From a virus, in the IMG/VR virus record IMGVR_UViG_3300036828_000565, positions 1-64,000 of that record: a stretch of DNA of 64,000 bases; one strand, written 5' to 3'. The notes under the pieces were generated by a model. That model saw only the letters and a list, made by a program, of their open reading frames with translations, was not told the DNA's origin and did no database searches. This document shows positions 15,065 to 23,741 of this stretch, one piece after another. The position numbers and the translations under genes were made by a program. Numbering within the stretch: position 1 is the stretch's first letter; the number at the start of each line of letters is the position of its first letter.

Positions 15065-17725
15065 ATGAATGAGCTGGCTGAGCTATTGGAGAGCTTGGCC
15101 ACTGATGCAGGTGGACCTGGCGAGTTTAAATATGATGGTGGTCCTAAGCCTTATATTTCGAAAGAAACTGGAGAAGTTACTCCAAAATCTAAAGAACGAG
15201 TTGAAGGATTACAGCAACAAGAACCTGTTAGGCTTCCTGAGATTTCTATTCCTTTATTATCTCCTGAGCAGCAACAAAAAGTAGATACTCTATCTGCTAA
15301 GTACTCAGTTGTTTTGAATGGTCTTCAGGTTCCTAGTAAACCTTCTTCATTAAAAGAGAGTTTTAATAAAGCACTAGATTTTATGGGGCTTCTTCCTTCT
15401 AAAAAAGCTTCTGTTTCATCTCGTAGAAAGTTTCTTACTCAATCTATGGCTGTTGTAGCTTCTACGACTGCTGGAGGTGTCTTAGGTAAGGGTGGTTTAA
15501 AGGCTCTTTCTGAGATGAGTGGGTTGTCTGCCGAGACTCTAGCTGCACCTTCGGCTGCACTAGTTGAGAAATCTTTTTCAACTATAGCTGTTAAATTAGT
15601 GAATAGTTATCTCGATAAGTTTAAAGAGTCGTTTGGTGAAGGCTCGATTGATGAATTGAGGGAAATTAGAGTTGATGAAGCTGCAGAATCTGTTAATGCT
15701 AAAGATTTAATGTATTCTGTAAAACAAGTAGCTGAAGACATGGAAGAGAGTTTAAGAATCTCAGTCACTGAAGATAGTGCTATATATCCAACTTTCTTAA
15801 GAGAGTTTAAAGATAGTGCTGAATCTTTAAAAGACATTCTAAAATTGGCTGGAGTTGATGAACAAAGTATAAGTAGATTTGTAGCTAATCCACAGGAACT
15901 TTCAAATTTGGCGGCAAGATATAGAAGTTCATTTGTTTCTCCAGAGAATGCCCCTTCTTGGAAACCAAAAGGTTTTCAACCGCCCCCAGAACAAATGGAC
16001 ATTTTAACTGAATTAGAAGCTGAATTGCCTCCTCCTGAAGGATTTTTTGCTGAAGGCGAAGCTTGGGAGTCATCTGAGGAATTTGAGGCTCATAAGGTTA
16101 GACAAGCTGAATTTCAAGAAGAATGGAATAAGAAGTATCCACCAAGTGAAGAAGCTGAAGCCGCTGAACCTGAAACTGCTGAGGCTAAAGTAGAAACTGC
16201 TGAACAAGCTGAAGCTGCAGAAACATCAGAGCTTAGTGAATTGACTGCTGAAGGTGGTTCAGAATCTTCTATTGCTTCAGCAACTACCAGACTCGCGGCT
16301 ACATTTAATAGAATAGATAAGTTTCTGGCTGAAGAAAATAAAGAAGTATCACATGGAAGTAGAAACCTAGGAATTGATTCAGATATCGCTCTTGACTATA
16401 CCTTCATTCCTGAAGAACATCCTCGTCAGAAGGATCCTGATTGGGGAGGTAAGACACAAGAACTTGGGAATCTTCCTGCTCCTAAAGGTTGGCAAGAGGG
16501 TGGAAAATCTGGTGGTTTAGCTGCGACAGTTTATAATGCTCGTACACAGGAAGAAGCTGAAAGATTAGGCCAGATGTATCCTGAGTTTGATAAACTTGTT
16601 CAACATTATGTTGAAGTTCAAGATCAACTTACTAAGAGTTATGTTGCTGAAGGTAAAGGAGTAGTAAATCCTGATTTTGGCTATCCTGAGTCTACTAAAT
16701 TTAAGGAAGAATTTGTTGATCCAATAGAAAAGAGAATCGCTGAAGAAGAAAAGAAAATTCACTCTGAACTACAACTTTTAGTTGGCAAATGGGGTTCTGA
16801 ACAGAAAGTTAGATTCTACGCTACTCCTGAAGGTAAAGCTCAAAAAGAAGAAGAAGAGCGTCAGATTGAGTATTGGAATAAAGAGAATGAGATACGCTGG
16901 GCAAAAGAAAAAACTGAAAAAGCTGAAAGAAAAGCTAAACTCAGCAAGTTATCTAAGACCGGAAAAGCTAAATTCCAAGATAAAGAAGTTGATGATTATT
17001 ATAAAGAATATGGACTTAATTCAAAACAAAATGAAGCTTTAAAAGAGGATGAAGGAAAGTTTAAACGTACTAGGATGTTGAGTGAGCATGAATTACAGAC
17101 TATAGATGAGTATGGAGCTAGTGCTGACTTCATTCAAGGTTATTTGGCTTTTAAGAGTCTTTCAGGAAGAGGAAGACCTGGTGGACAAGCTGCTCAGTTT
17201 GGTGGAGATGAGAAGTATGCTCAGACAATAGTTAAAGAAATGAGTAAAGCTTGTAATTCATTTGAAGTAAATCATGACCTTGATGTATATAGAGGAATTA
17301 GAACATTTAATGATGAGAATGGTAAATTGAATGCTCAATCAAAGGCTTATTATGATGCATTCTTAAATGCTGAACCTGGTGACACTATTCATAATCCTGC
17401 TTTTTCTTCTACTACAACTGATATGGGTCGAGCTGTTGATTTTTCAGAAATGCATTTAGATATTCAACATGCAGAAAAAGAAACTCAAGAAAATACTGAA
17501 GGAATGATTCTTCATATTGGATTGAAAAAAGGTCAAAAAGCTTTAGAGATGAATAGAGCTGGTCATTTTGGTATGCTAGACGGATTAGAAACTAGAGAAG
17601 TTGTTCTTGATAAAGACTCCAGATTTAAAGTTGAGTCTGTTGATAAAGAAAAAAGAATCGTAAAACTATCTTTACTCGATAAAGGTACTGCAACAGATTC
17701 TGTAATTTCTTTAGTTTTTAACTAA
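15065..17725 (+). CDS. Virion-associated ADP-ribosyltransferase-like protein, 886 aa
   Basis: The C-terminal region looks like an R-S-E ADP-ribosyltransferase: R743 in VYRGIR, S781-S782-T783 in FSSTTTD, and E845 in TREVVL preceding a SRFKVESV strand. The position two before E845 is Thr rather than the usual Glu or Gln. Residues 118-124 (SSRRKFL) followed by a hydrophobic stretch resemble a Tat motif but lie internally. Residues 330-430 are Glu/Ala-rich coiled coil. Its place directly after the portal suggests a minor head protein injected with DNA, as T4 Alt is, modifying host proteins. ATG at 15065 follows AAAAAGGAAAAACC. Confidence 0.7.
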   Translation: MNELAELLESLATDAGGPGEFKYDGGPKPYISKETGEVTPKSKERVEGLQQQEPVRLPEISIPLLSPEQQQKVDTLSAKYSVVLNGLQVPSKPSSLKESFNKALDFMGLLPSKKASVSSRRKFLTQSMAVVASTTAGGVLGKGGLKALSEMSGLSAETLAAPSAALVEKSFSTIAVKLVNSYLDKFKESFGEGSIDELREIRVDEAAESVNAKDLMYSVKQVAEDMEESLRISVTEDSAIYPTFLREFKDSAESLKDILKLAGVDEQSISRFVANPQELSNLAARYRSSFVSPENAPSWKPKGFQPPPEQMDILTELEAELPPPEGFFAEGEAWESSEEFEAHKVRQAEFQEEWNKKYPPSEEAEAAEPETAEAKVETAEQAEAAETSELSELTAEGGSESSIASATTRLAATFNRIDKFLAEENKEVSHGSRNLGIDSDIALDYTFIPEEHPRQKDPDWGGKTQELGNLPAPKGWQEGGKSGGLAATVYNARTQEEAERLGQMYPEFDKLVQHYVEVQDQLTKSYVAEGKGVVNPDFGYPESTKFKEEFVDPIEKRIAEEEKKIHSELQLLVGKWGSEQKVRFYATPEGKAQKEEEERQIEYWNKENEIRWAKEKTEKAERKAKLSKLSKTGKAKFQDKEVDDYYKEYGLNSKQNEALKEDEGKFKRTRMLSEHELQTIDEYGASADFIQGYLAFKSLSGRGRPGGQAAQFGGDEKYAQTIVKEMSKACNSFEVNHDLDVYRGIRTFNDENGKLNAQSKAYYDAFLNAEPGDTIHNPAFSSTTTDMGRAVDFSEMHLDIQHAEKETQENTEGMILHIGLKKGQKALEMNRAGHFGMLDGLETREVVLDKDSRFKVESVDKEKRIVKLSLLDKGTATDSVISLVFN

Positions 17726-17751
17726 ATAAAAATTATAAAATAGGAGGAAAG

Positions 17752-18183
17752 ATGTTCCTCCCTCCCGTAGCACAGCCTACGCAGGATGTGGCGCGTGTCA
17801 AATTCTATTATGGTCTATCAATCTATATAGAAAATCCTGAAGGATCAATTAGAACAGGAAAGAATTGGGCCAGTAAGGCTCCAGCTCACTATGGTTACAT
17901 CATGGGCTTCTTTGGTGCGGACGGTGATGAGATGGATTGTTACATTGGACCAGATTTGAAAACTGGAAAAGTTTATGTGGTCGATCAAAATAAGATAAAT
18001 TCTGAAGATTTTGATGAGCATAAAGCTATGATAGGTTATCATTCTCAACAAGAGGCTTTAGAAGATTATTTTGATGGTCACAGTCAAGGTAAGATAATCT
18101 TTAGAGGAGTAACTCAATTAACCCCTTTAGAGTTTCATAGATGGTTAAGGTTCGGGGATCATAAGGTTCCGTTATCAGGATAG
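17752..18183 (+). CDS. Inorganic-pyrophosphatase-like (InPase) virion-module protein, 143 aa
   Basis: Strong AGGAGG start. The core (IENPEGSIRTGK, PAHYGYIMGFFGADGDEMDC, VYVVDQ, FDEHKAMIGY) matches the InPase-like domain often fused to or next to phage minor head proteins. The GADGDEMDCYIG motif carries the acidic residues expected for metal binding. Actual pyrophosphatase activity is not established for most of these proteins. Encoded between the ART-like protein and the capsid genes, so probably co-packaged or used in head morphogenesis. Confidence 0.75.
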   Translation: MFLPPVAQPTQDVARVKFYYGLSIYIENPEGSIRTGKNWASKAPAHYGYIMGFFGADGDEMDCYIGPDLKTGKVYVVDQNKINSEDFDEHKAMIGYHSQQEALEDYFDGHSQGKIIFRGVTQLTPLEFHRWLRFGDHKVPLSG

Positions 18184-18191
18184 GAGATGAA

Positions 18192-18374
18192 ATGAAATCA
18201 GGGGATAGTGTCTATACCAGTTTCCCTAAGAGAAATGTTGTAAGCCCAAATTCGGGTAACGGAGGAGGAAATAGTGGAGCTGTAATTTCTCCAGCGCCAG
18301 GTTTAGGACTTTCAGCTTATCAAGATCCAGATGTTCCAGTAAAGAAACTACCTAATAAACAAGGAGGGGCTTAA
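18192..18374 (+). CDS. Small Gly/Ser/Pro-rich protein, 60 aa
   Basis: ATG at 18192 after GGAGATGAA. The sequence (MKSGDSVYTSFPKRNVVSPN onward) is low in hydrophobic residues and probably unstructured. It lies in a tightly spaced run of head genes. No family recognised. Confidence 0.55.
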   Translation: MKSGDSVYTSFPKRNVVSPNSGNGGGNSGAVISPAPGLGLSAYQDPDVPVKKLPNKQGGA

Positions 18375-18375
18375 C

Positions 18376-18714
18376 GTGCCTAATTTCGGAAAACCTGCTA
18401 TTCCTGGAGATAAGGTAAACATTATTCCCTCTCCTTTAGGTCAAAAATATAATAGCATAGAAAACTGTTTCTCCAGCGGACCCGTCTTTGATCTTACACC
18501 AAAAGACGAGTCTACTCAACATAGCCTAGATACTTTACCTAGTCCATATGGTCCACCTTATGGAGTTATGGATTCTAAGTTTTCTGAATTAGAGCATAAA
18601 CTAGAACATAAAAAGGGAGTAACTAATCCTGCTGCATTAGCCGCTAAGATTGGAAGAGAGCAAATAGGACAAGCAGAAATGACTCGGCGTAGTGTGGAGG
18701 GCCGAAAGAAATGA
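18376..18714 (+). CDS. Small head-module protein, 112 aa, GTG start
   Basis: GTG at 18376 follows GGAGGGGC. The N-terminal two thirds are Pro/Ser-rich. The C-terminus (KKGVTNPAALAAKIGREQIG) resembles a short helical motif common at the ends of small phage structural proteins. It is next to the prohead protease gene. Exact role unknown. Confidence 0.6.
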   Translation: MPNFGKPAIPGDKVNIIPSPLGQKYNSIENCFSSGPVFDLTPKDESTQHSLDTLPSPYGPPYGVMDSKFSELEHKLEHKKGVTNPAALAAKIGREQIGQAEMTRRSVEGRKK

Positions 18715-18723
18715 GAACTAAAT

Positions 18724-20178
18724 ATGGCTAAAAATTATTATGCTCAAGCTATTAGTCCTCATATGTCTGAGACCGTTCACGGGTATCTCATTTGTGAGGA
18801 TGTTCCAATCTGTAGAAGCGGTTTTCAAGAGTATCTAGGTAGTGAACTTGTAGGCATGCCTGGATATGAATCTAGTTGGGAGTTAGATCCTAATGGTCAC
18901 TATAATGTTTATAGACCTAAAAATGAGGTTCTAGATCCTTTAACTATTAAATCTTTTGAAGGTTGTACTGTTGTTGATGAACATCCTGATAGTAGTGTAG
19001 TCCATATTGATAATGACCAAGAACTTAGTTGTGGTCACATAGAAAAAGTAAGACGGGGCCCCGACCATGGTGGTGAGGTAACTTTAATTGGTGATCTTCA
19101 CATTAAGAACCCTGAGTTAAAGAAAAAAGTTATGGAAGATGGGGTTCGTGATATCAGTTGTGGTTATCTATTAAAGTTAGTTCGTCTCCCAGATAAAACT
19201 CTTGAAATGCACTCCATCAGAGGTAATCATGTAGCGGTGGTAGAAAAAGGCAGGGCCGGAAGTCGAATTGCTATTAAAGATTCGGCCCCGCCCGAAATCA
19301 AAAAAAGGAAGGTAACAAGTATGAATATGTTAGAGACGATTTTCGGGCGTGGAGTGAAGGCCTATGCGGCAGATGCCACGGACGATGATCTGGCTATTTT
19401 AGGCAGAAGTATGTTTAGTAAGGCGCCAGAGCCCAAGCAAGCAAATGACTCTTCTACTTTAGCTGTAGATAAGAAGGAAGAAGAGAAGCCAGCCATGGAT
19501 GCTCATCGTGCTGCTGCTCATGCAGCTCTTGATCGTTGTATGGATGCAATGAAGGATGCTAAGAAGATGGGGTGTGATGCCTTTGGAAAACCAACAGGTA
19601 TTGCGGGTCTTAAAAAGGCACTCGATTCTTATTTTGCTACAGATGCAGAAGATAAGAAGGAAGATAAGGAAGAAGATAAGCCAACAGAAGATTCCAAGGT
19701 TGAGGAGTTGAAAGAAGAAAAAGCAGCTGAGGATAAGGCAGAAGAGCATCAAGAAGAAAAGACAGCGGCTGAAGAGCATGAAGAAATGAATGATGAAGAA
19801 GTAGCTGAAGATGCTGAAGGGACAGATAAGATCAATGATTTAGGTAAGAATGTTTTAGGGGCTCTAGACTCTGTTCGTAGTTTTATGAAAGTAAGTAAAC
19901 CTCTTGTTGCTATTATTGCTAATAAGCCTATTTCGAAGCGCTCACAGGCTGAGAAGGTTATGCTTGATAGTTATAATCAATCAGTTAGAGCTTTGAATGA
20001 GTCTGGAGGAAAATCTTATAAGATGTTTTCTAAGATTAGAGTTCCTGATAATATTCCTGCTCTTGCTACTGATAAAGCTGTTGTAGTGGAGGACTGCTCG
20101 AGATTTTATGAGGGCGTTCCCTATGCAATTGGTAAACGGCGTCATCAGGAATACCTTGATAAGAAGGAGAGTAAGTAA
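18724..20178 (+). CDS. Prohead protease-scaffold fusion (DUF2213)
   Basis: Residues 1-200 are DUF2213-like, the family coded before capsid genes in many phages and thought to act as prohead protease: VVDEHP, LSCGHIEKV, VRDISCGYLL and GNHVAVVEKGRAG are typical. Residues about 240-390 are Lys/Glu-rich coiled coil, a scaffold. An in-frame ATG at 19321 with AAAGGAAGGTAACAAGT upstream may give a separate scaffold of about 285 residues, as in the lambda C/Nu3 arrangement. Overall length 484 aa. Confidence 0.82.
   Translation: MAKNYYAQAISPHMSETVHGYLICEDVPICRSGFQEYLGSELVGMPGYESSWELDPNGHYNVYRPKNEVLDPLTIKSFEGCTVVDEHPDSSVVHIDNDQELSCGHIEKVRRGPDHGGEVTLIGDLHIKNPELKKKVMEDGVRDISCGYLLKLVRLPDKTLEMHSIRGNHVAVVEKGRAGSRIAIKDSAPPEIKKRKVTSMNMLETIFGRGVKAYAADATDDDLAILGRSMFSKAPEPKQANDSSTLAVDKKEEEKPAMDAHRAAAHAALDRCMDAMKDAKKMGCDAFGKPTGIAGLKKALDSYFATDAEDKKEDKEEDKPTEDSKVEELKEEKAAEDKAEEHQEEKTAAEEHEEMNDEEVAEDAEGTDKINDLGKNVLGALDSVRSFMKVSKPLVAIIANKPISKRSQAEKVMLDSYNQSVRALNESGGKSYKMFSKIRVPDNIPALATDKAVVVEDCSRFYEGVPYAIGKRRHQEYLDKKESK
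19321..20178 (+). CDS. Possible nested scaffold protein, internal start
   Basis: ATG at 19321 lies in frame within the protease gene, preceded by GGAAGG at good spacing. The product (MNMLETIFGRGVKAYAADAT onward) would contain only the scaffold-like coiled coil. Nested scaffolds are known in lambda and relatives; here it is inferred from the ribosome site alone. Confidence 0.45.
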   Translation: MNMLETIFGRGVKAYAADATDDDLAILGRSMFSKAPEPKQANDSSTLAVDKKEEEKPAMDAHRAAAHAALDRCMDAMKDAKKMGCDAFGKPTGIAGLKKALDSYFATDAEDKKEDKEEDKPTEDSKVEELKEEKAAEDKAEEHQEEKTAAEEHEEMNDEEVAEDAEGTDKINDLGKNVLGALDSVRSFMKVSKPLVAIIANKPISKRSQAEKVMLDSYNQSVRALNESGGKSYKMFSKIRVPDNIPALATDKAVVVEDCSRFYEGVPYAIGKRRHQEYLDKKESK

Positions 20179-20180
20179 CC

Positions 20181-20945
20181 ATGCCAGCAACTGTAGTTCC
20201 TGTCAGAGGACTTTTACTTGGCTTTGTCGGCAATATTTCTAATGAGGGATATTCGCTGAGAACGCCCCGTCAAGTTAATCCAACTGATACTCTAAGTATC
20301 GCGTTTGGTGAGACTTTTGTTCTTAACCCGAATAATACTTACTCTAGTGTCAAGCAATTTCTATTGAATGGAACTGGTGGTCTTTCAGCTTCTTCTCCTA
20401 TGGGCATTGCGGCTTCTAACGTTAATATTAATCCTGCTTATAATATAGTGGGTACATTAAATGTGCAGACTCCTGGAGGAGTTTATATTCCTGCTTCTGT
20501 GATGGATGGTCTTGTTCAGGGAACCATTAACGTTACTTGTAATAATGGTACTCCTGTAGCACAAGGAGCTGTTTATCTTAGAACAGCTGTGAATGCTGGT
20601 GTACCTAATGGTGTAGTTGGTGGTTTAGAAGCTCTTGCAGATCCTAATCCTGTAACAGCTACAACTTTAACGACAACTCTTAACTCTACAGCGGCTACTG
20701 TTTCAACTGGTACTGGTCTAGTTGTTGGTATGGCAATTAATAACGTAAATGTTCTTCCTGGTACTTACATTAAGACTATTGCAGGTACTGCAGTTACTCT
20801 TAGTCAGAATGCTACAGCTAGTGGTTCTGCTATAGCGGCAACTTTCTCAGCCTCTATTCTGATTCCAAACTTTGCTTGGAAAACAGGTTATCTTGAAAAT
20901 GATACTACTTGCCAGGTAACTATTCTTACTCGCACTGTAGCCTAA
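20181..20945 (+). CDS. Head decoration / capsid cement protein, 254 aa
   Basis: It lies between protease/scaffold and major capsid gene, the usual place of cement proteins, and begins MPATVVPVRGLLLGFVGNIS with beta-rich content. Residues about 160-235 (TTTLNSTAATVSTGTGLVVG, YIKTIAGTAVTLSQNATASG) are an inserted Ig-like/beta domain that also appears in the neighbours at 22322 and 24137. It would trimerise or sit on the capsid surface; the insert may be displayed outward. It starts 2 bases after the previous stop. Confidence 0.68.
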   Translation: MPATVVPVRGLLLGFVGNISNEGYSLRTPRQVNPTDTLSIAFGETFVLNPNNTYSSVKQFLLNGTGGLSASSPMGIAASNVNINPAYNIVGTLNVQTPGGVYIPASVMDGLVQGTINVTCNNGTPVAQGAVYLRTAVNAGVPNGVVGGLEALADPNPVTATTLTTTLNSTAATVSTGTGLVVGMAINNVNVLPGTYIKTIAGTAVTLSQNATASGSAIAATFSASILIPNFAWKTGYLENDTTCQVTILTRTVA

Positions 20946-20963
20946 CGGCGGAAAGGAAAATAA

Positions 20964-21977
20964 ATGAATCTCCTCACTCAAAGAGAGTTTACGCAAAATC
21001 TAAATATTTTGCGGAGTGGAAGGATTCTGTCCGACGCCGCTATTGCAGCTACAGGACAAACCTTCTTAATGGCAGAACTCGCTAAACTTGATCCAACGGT
21101 ACGTCTTCCATTGGAGAACTATACTTATCTTCGCGATATTCCTATAGATCGCGGGGGTGGGTGGATTATGCAGCATCTTGCTCATAACGTAGATTTTCGT
21201 GGCCCTCGTGACAATTCAGCAGGTTCACAGAGTAATGATTCTCGCGTGATTGAGTACAACGTAAATCAGGACGCCTGGCCTGTGTTTCCGTATCAGGTTC
21301 GCATTCGAATTCCGATTGTTGAATCTTTACGTATGGCACAGGTTGGCCGTAGCCCACAAGATCTCCTAGATAAGGGCGTTCGTGTAGACTACAGTAAGAC
21401 TCTTGATACCCGTACTTATGCTGGTTTCAATGGTCAACAGGGTATGGTTAACAATCCAACTCTTACGTCTACGGCTCTTCCGGCTACAGGAACTGGTTCC
21501 ACTACGACTTGGTCCACAAAGAATGCCACTCAGATTTTGGGTGATTTTAACTTTATGGCGCTGACGAATTGGAATGCCAGTGGAAACGCTCCGGGTGCAA
21601 TGCCTGATAGGTTCCTTATTCCTCCTAATCAATATGTTCAAATTACTCAACCAATGGCTATAGTTGGTGGTCCTAGTGGCTATGCTTCTATTCAGGATTA
21701 TGTCAAGAAGAATTATCTTGGATCGGCTTTTGGAATTGACCCTGAGATTTATCCTCTTCCTGTTTGGCTTGATGGACAGGGTCCAGGTAGTACTCAAGAA
21801 CTCATTGCTTACAAATATGATAAGGATTGCTTATCTTTAGGTATTCCTCAGGAGATCTCACGTTTTGGTGCGCCTCCTTCTATCGTATCTGGTTGTTTTG
21901 AGTTTCTTTACCTTGCTAACATTGGTGTAGTTAAGATTAATCGTCCCCAGACGATTCAGATCTACTACGGGGCTTAA
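20964..21977 (+). CDS. Major capsid protein (DUF2184)
   Basis: 337 aa, HK97-fold capsid family DUF2184 by position and sequence: LARLDP-like segment (LAKLDPTVRLPLENYTYLRD), RVDYSKTLDTRTYAGFNGQQ, and a C-terminal PETIQIYYGA-like end (NRPQTIQIYYGA). ATG at 20964 follows GGAAAGGAAAATAA. A strong hairpin follows, consistent with high expression and separate regulation. No N-terminal scaffold region is present, matching the separate scaffold upstream. Confidence 0.9.
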   Translation: MNLLTQREFTQNLNILRSGRILSDAAIAATGQTFLMAELAKLDPTVRLPLENYTYLRDIPIDRGGGWIMQHLAHNVDFRGPRDNSAGSQSNDSRVIEYNVNQDAWPVFPYQVRIRIPIVESLRMAQVGRSPQDLLDKGVRVDYSKTLDTRTYAGFNGQQGMVNNPTLTSTALPATGTGSTTTWSTKNATQILGDFNFMALTNWNASGNAPGAMPDRFLIPPNQYVQITQPMAIVGGPSGYASIQDYVKKNYLGSAFGIDPEIYPLPVWLDGQGPGSTQELIAYKYDKDCLSLGIPQEISRFGAPPSIVSGCFEFLYLANIGVVKINRPQTIQIYYGA

Positions 21978-21992
21978 TTTCTAAATAACTAG

Positions 21993-22016
21993 GTGGTCCT
22001 AGATAATTAGGACCAC
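21993..22016 (+). terminator. Hairpin after the major capsid gene
   Basis: GTGGTCCTA (21993-22001) and TAGGACCAC (22008-22016) form a perfect 9-bp stem with a 6-base loop, 16 bases after the capsid stop. No T tract follows; it may be an RNA-stabilising hairpin or partial terminator that sets capsid dosage. Confidence 0.65.
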
Positions 22017-22032
22017 TATCCTAAGGAGCAAG

Positions 22033-22314
22033 ATGAGAATCGTAGCGGATAGACATCTTAATCTACATTCACCTTCAACACAGGGTGGACTTGTTTTCGT
22101 TCCTCAAAAGGAAGCAACCGTTGTTCCTGAAGATGTTCGAGAACATCCAGCATTTAATCTTTTAGTAAAAAATGGTCATGTTTCAGTTCTAAAACCTAAT
22201 AGTAATGATCCTGTTGCTTTAGAAGAAGAACCTGAAGAAAAGCCTGAAGAAGAAGAACCTAAAGAAGATTCTGAAGAAGAAGAACCTGAAGAAAAGAAAT
22301 CTGAAGAAGAATAG
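22033..22314 (+). CDS. Small acidic-tailed head-module protein, 93 aa
   Basis: ATG at 22033 follows AAGGAGCAAG. Residues 1-58 look like a small beta domain (MRIVADRHLNLHS, LVFVPQKEATVVPEDV); the remaining 35 residues are almost only Glu, Pro and Lys. Small proteins with acidic tails occur at this position in related modules; the exact role is unknown. Confidence 0.6.
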   Translation: MRIVADRHLNLHSPSTQGGLVFVPQKEATVVPEDVREHPAFNLLVKNGHVSVLKPNSNDPVALEEEPEEKPEEEEPKEDSEEEEPEEKKSEEE

Positions 22315-22321
22315 GTGAATT

Positions 22322-23071
22322 ATGGGAACGAGTGGGTTTCCTGACATTTCAGGATTTTATGATATGGTCTATGGAGGTGCAGGAGTAGATTTTGGAGGTT
22401 TAACTCTACTCTACTTTGGTGGAGCCTCTGGTATGGTTTTTAGCGGAAACCCACCTTATACTGTAACAGATTTCTTTAATTTTTATAGTAAATTTGCTGG
22501 ACCTGCTTCGATTATTAATGGAAATTTAACTCAGGGAAGTAACATAATTACTAATATAGCTAGTAATCAAATTACTGGTTTAGTTTCAGGACAATTATTA
22601 GTTAATTCTAATTTTTCAAAAGATACTTTAATTGTAGATGTTGGAACTACTAATATGACTGTTTCTAATCCATCTACAGCTACAGTTATAGGGTCCCAGA
22701 TAATGGTTTATGAAGCTCCTTTTGTTCCAATTATTGTCGTTCTTACATATCTTAATTTAGCATTAGCTAGTGTCATGTATAGTAGATATCAAGAAGCATG
22801 GCCTATGATGATTAATCTTTTCATAGCTCATTACTGTACCTTATTCATGAGAACAGAAACAGGAACTCCTAATGTAACAGCATCTCAAGTAGCTTCTTCT
22901 GGTCTTGCTAAAGGAATTACAGTTTCAAGAGCAGCTGGTGATGTTAGTGCTACTCAAGAACTTTTACTTAATCAATATATGGATTGGGGAGCTTGGACTC
23001 AAACTGAATATGGTTTGCAGTTTATTACTATAGCTAGAGCAACGAATATGGGGCCAATCTGGGTACCGTAA
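22322..23071 (+). CDS. Neck / head-completion protein (DUF4054) with inserted beta domain
   Basis: The flanks match DUF4054: an N-terminal FYSKF-type segment, then VLTYLNLALASVMYSRYQEA, NLFIAHYCTLFM, and a C-terminal EYGLQFITIARATNMGPI. DUF4054 proteins sit between capsid and tail genes and act in head completion. Between residues about 60 and 130 a beta-rich segment (IINGNLTQGSNIITNIASNQ, LIVDVGTTNMTVSNPSTA) interrupts the family; this kind of insert recurs in neighbouring virion genes. 249 aa. Confidence 0.72.
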   Translation: MGTSGFPDISGFYDMVYGGAGVDFGGLTLLYFGGASGMVFSGNPPYTVTDFFNFYSKFAGPASIINGNLTQGSNIITNIASNQITGLVSGQLLVNSNFSKDTLIVDVGTTNMTVSNPSTATVIGSQIMVYEAPFVPIIVVLTYLNLALASVMYSRYQEAWPMMINLFIAHYCTLFMRTETGTPNVTASQVASSGLAKGITVSRAAGDVSATQELLLNQYMDWGAWTQTEYGLQFITIARATNMGPIWVP

Positions 23072-23161
23072 CTATGCGAAATAATTTTAATTCTGAAGAA
23101 CCAGATTCTTCTTGGACAGAACAAGAGATTCTTTTTTGGTTTATAAAACATCGAGAAAACA

Positions 23162-23740
23162 ATGAGTCCACCTCCGGTAGAGATAATAAAGAAGAAAGGG
23201 ATGTCAGACGACTTCCTTCGACGAATAAAGACACTAGGAGACAGTTCAGTTTACGTTGGTATTCCTAAAGGTTCTAGAACTGGGCGAAGTGAAGATATTC
23301 GTGAAAGAGCTAGAAGATTTACAGGTAAGAAAAAGAAAAGTAAGAAGGAAAGAAAAAGACTCTTTACTGCAGCAAGATTTAATACCATAACGAATGCTCA
23401 AGCTTTAAGGTTGTTTTCTTTTGGTTCTTATCTTAATAATCAACCGGCACGTCCTGTTTTAGAACCAGCTATTCAAGATAAAGCAAATAAAGAAAAAATA
23501 ATTGCTGAAATAGCAATAGCTACTAAGAATTTACTAGATGGTAGAATTTATATAGCTAATCAACATCTAGATAGAGCAGGTAGAGTGGCTAGAGATGCTG
23601 CTAAGGATTGGTTCTTTAATCCACAAAATGGTTGGGCTCCAAATGCTGCTTCAACAGTTGCTATTAAGGGTTTTGATTCACCTGGTATAGATACACAGGC
23701 AATGAGAAATGCTATAACTTTCATCAGAAAGGGGTCTTAA
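23162..23740 (+). CDS. Tail completion / HK97-gp10-like neck protein, 192 aa
   Basis: The ATG at 23162 has GAGAAAACA upstream. VYVGIPKG, NNQPARPVLEPAI and the C-terminal WAPNAASTVAIKGFDSPGID plus MRNAITF are hallmarks of neck or tail-completion proteins. The Lys-rich stretch at residues 52-68 is unusual. It follows DUF4054 in the standard order and would seal the head-tail junction. Confidence 0.72.
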   Translation: MSPPPVEIIKKKGMSDDFLRRIKTLGDSSVYVGIPKGSRTGRSEDIRERARRFTGKKKKSKKERKRLFTAARFNTITNAQALRLFSFGSYLNNQPARPVLEPAIQDKANKEKIIAEIAIATKNLLDGRIYIANQHLDRAGRVARDAAKDWFFNPQNGWAPNAASTVAIKGFDSPGIDTQAMRNAITFIRKGS

Positions 23741-23741
23741 T

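Noticed and set aside
23074-23268. 64-codon plus frame starting 2 bases after the DUF4054 gene
   Set aside because: No ribosome site, and it overlaps the neck-protein gene at 23162 by 107 bases. Only its first 30 codons lie in otherwise free DNA; translation cannot be excluded but is not supported.
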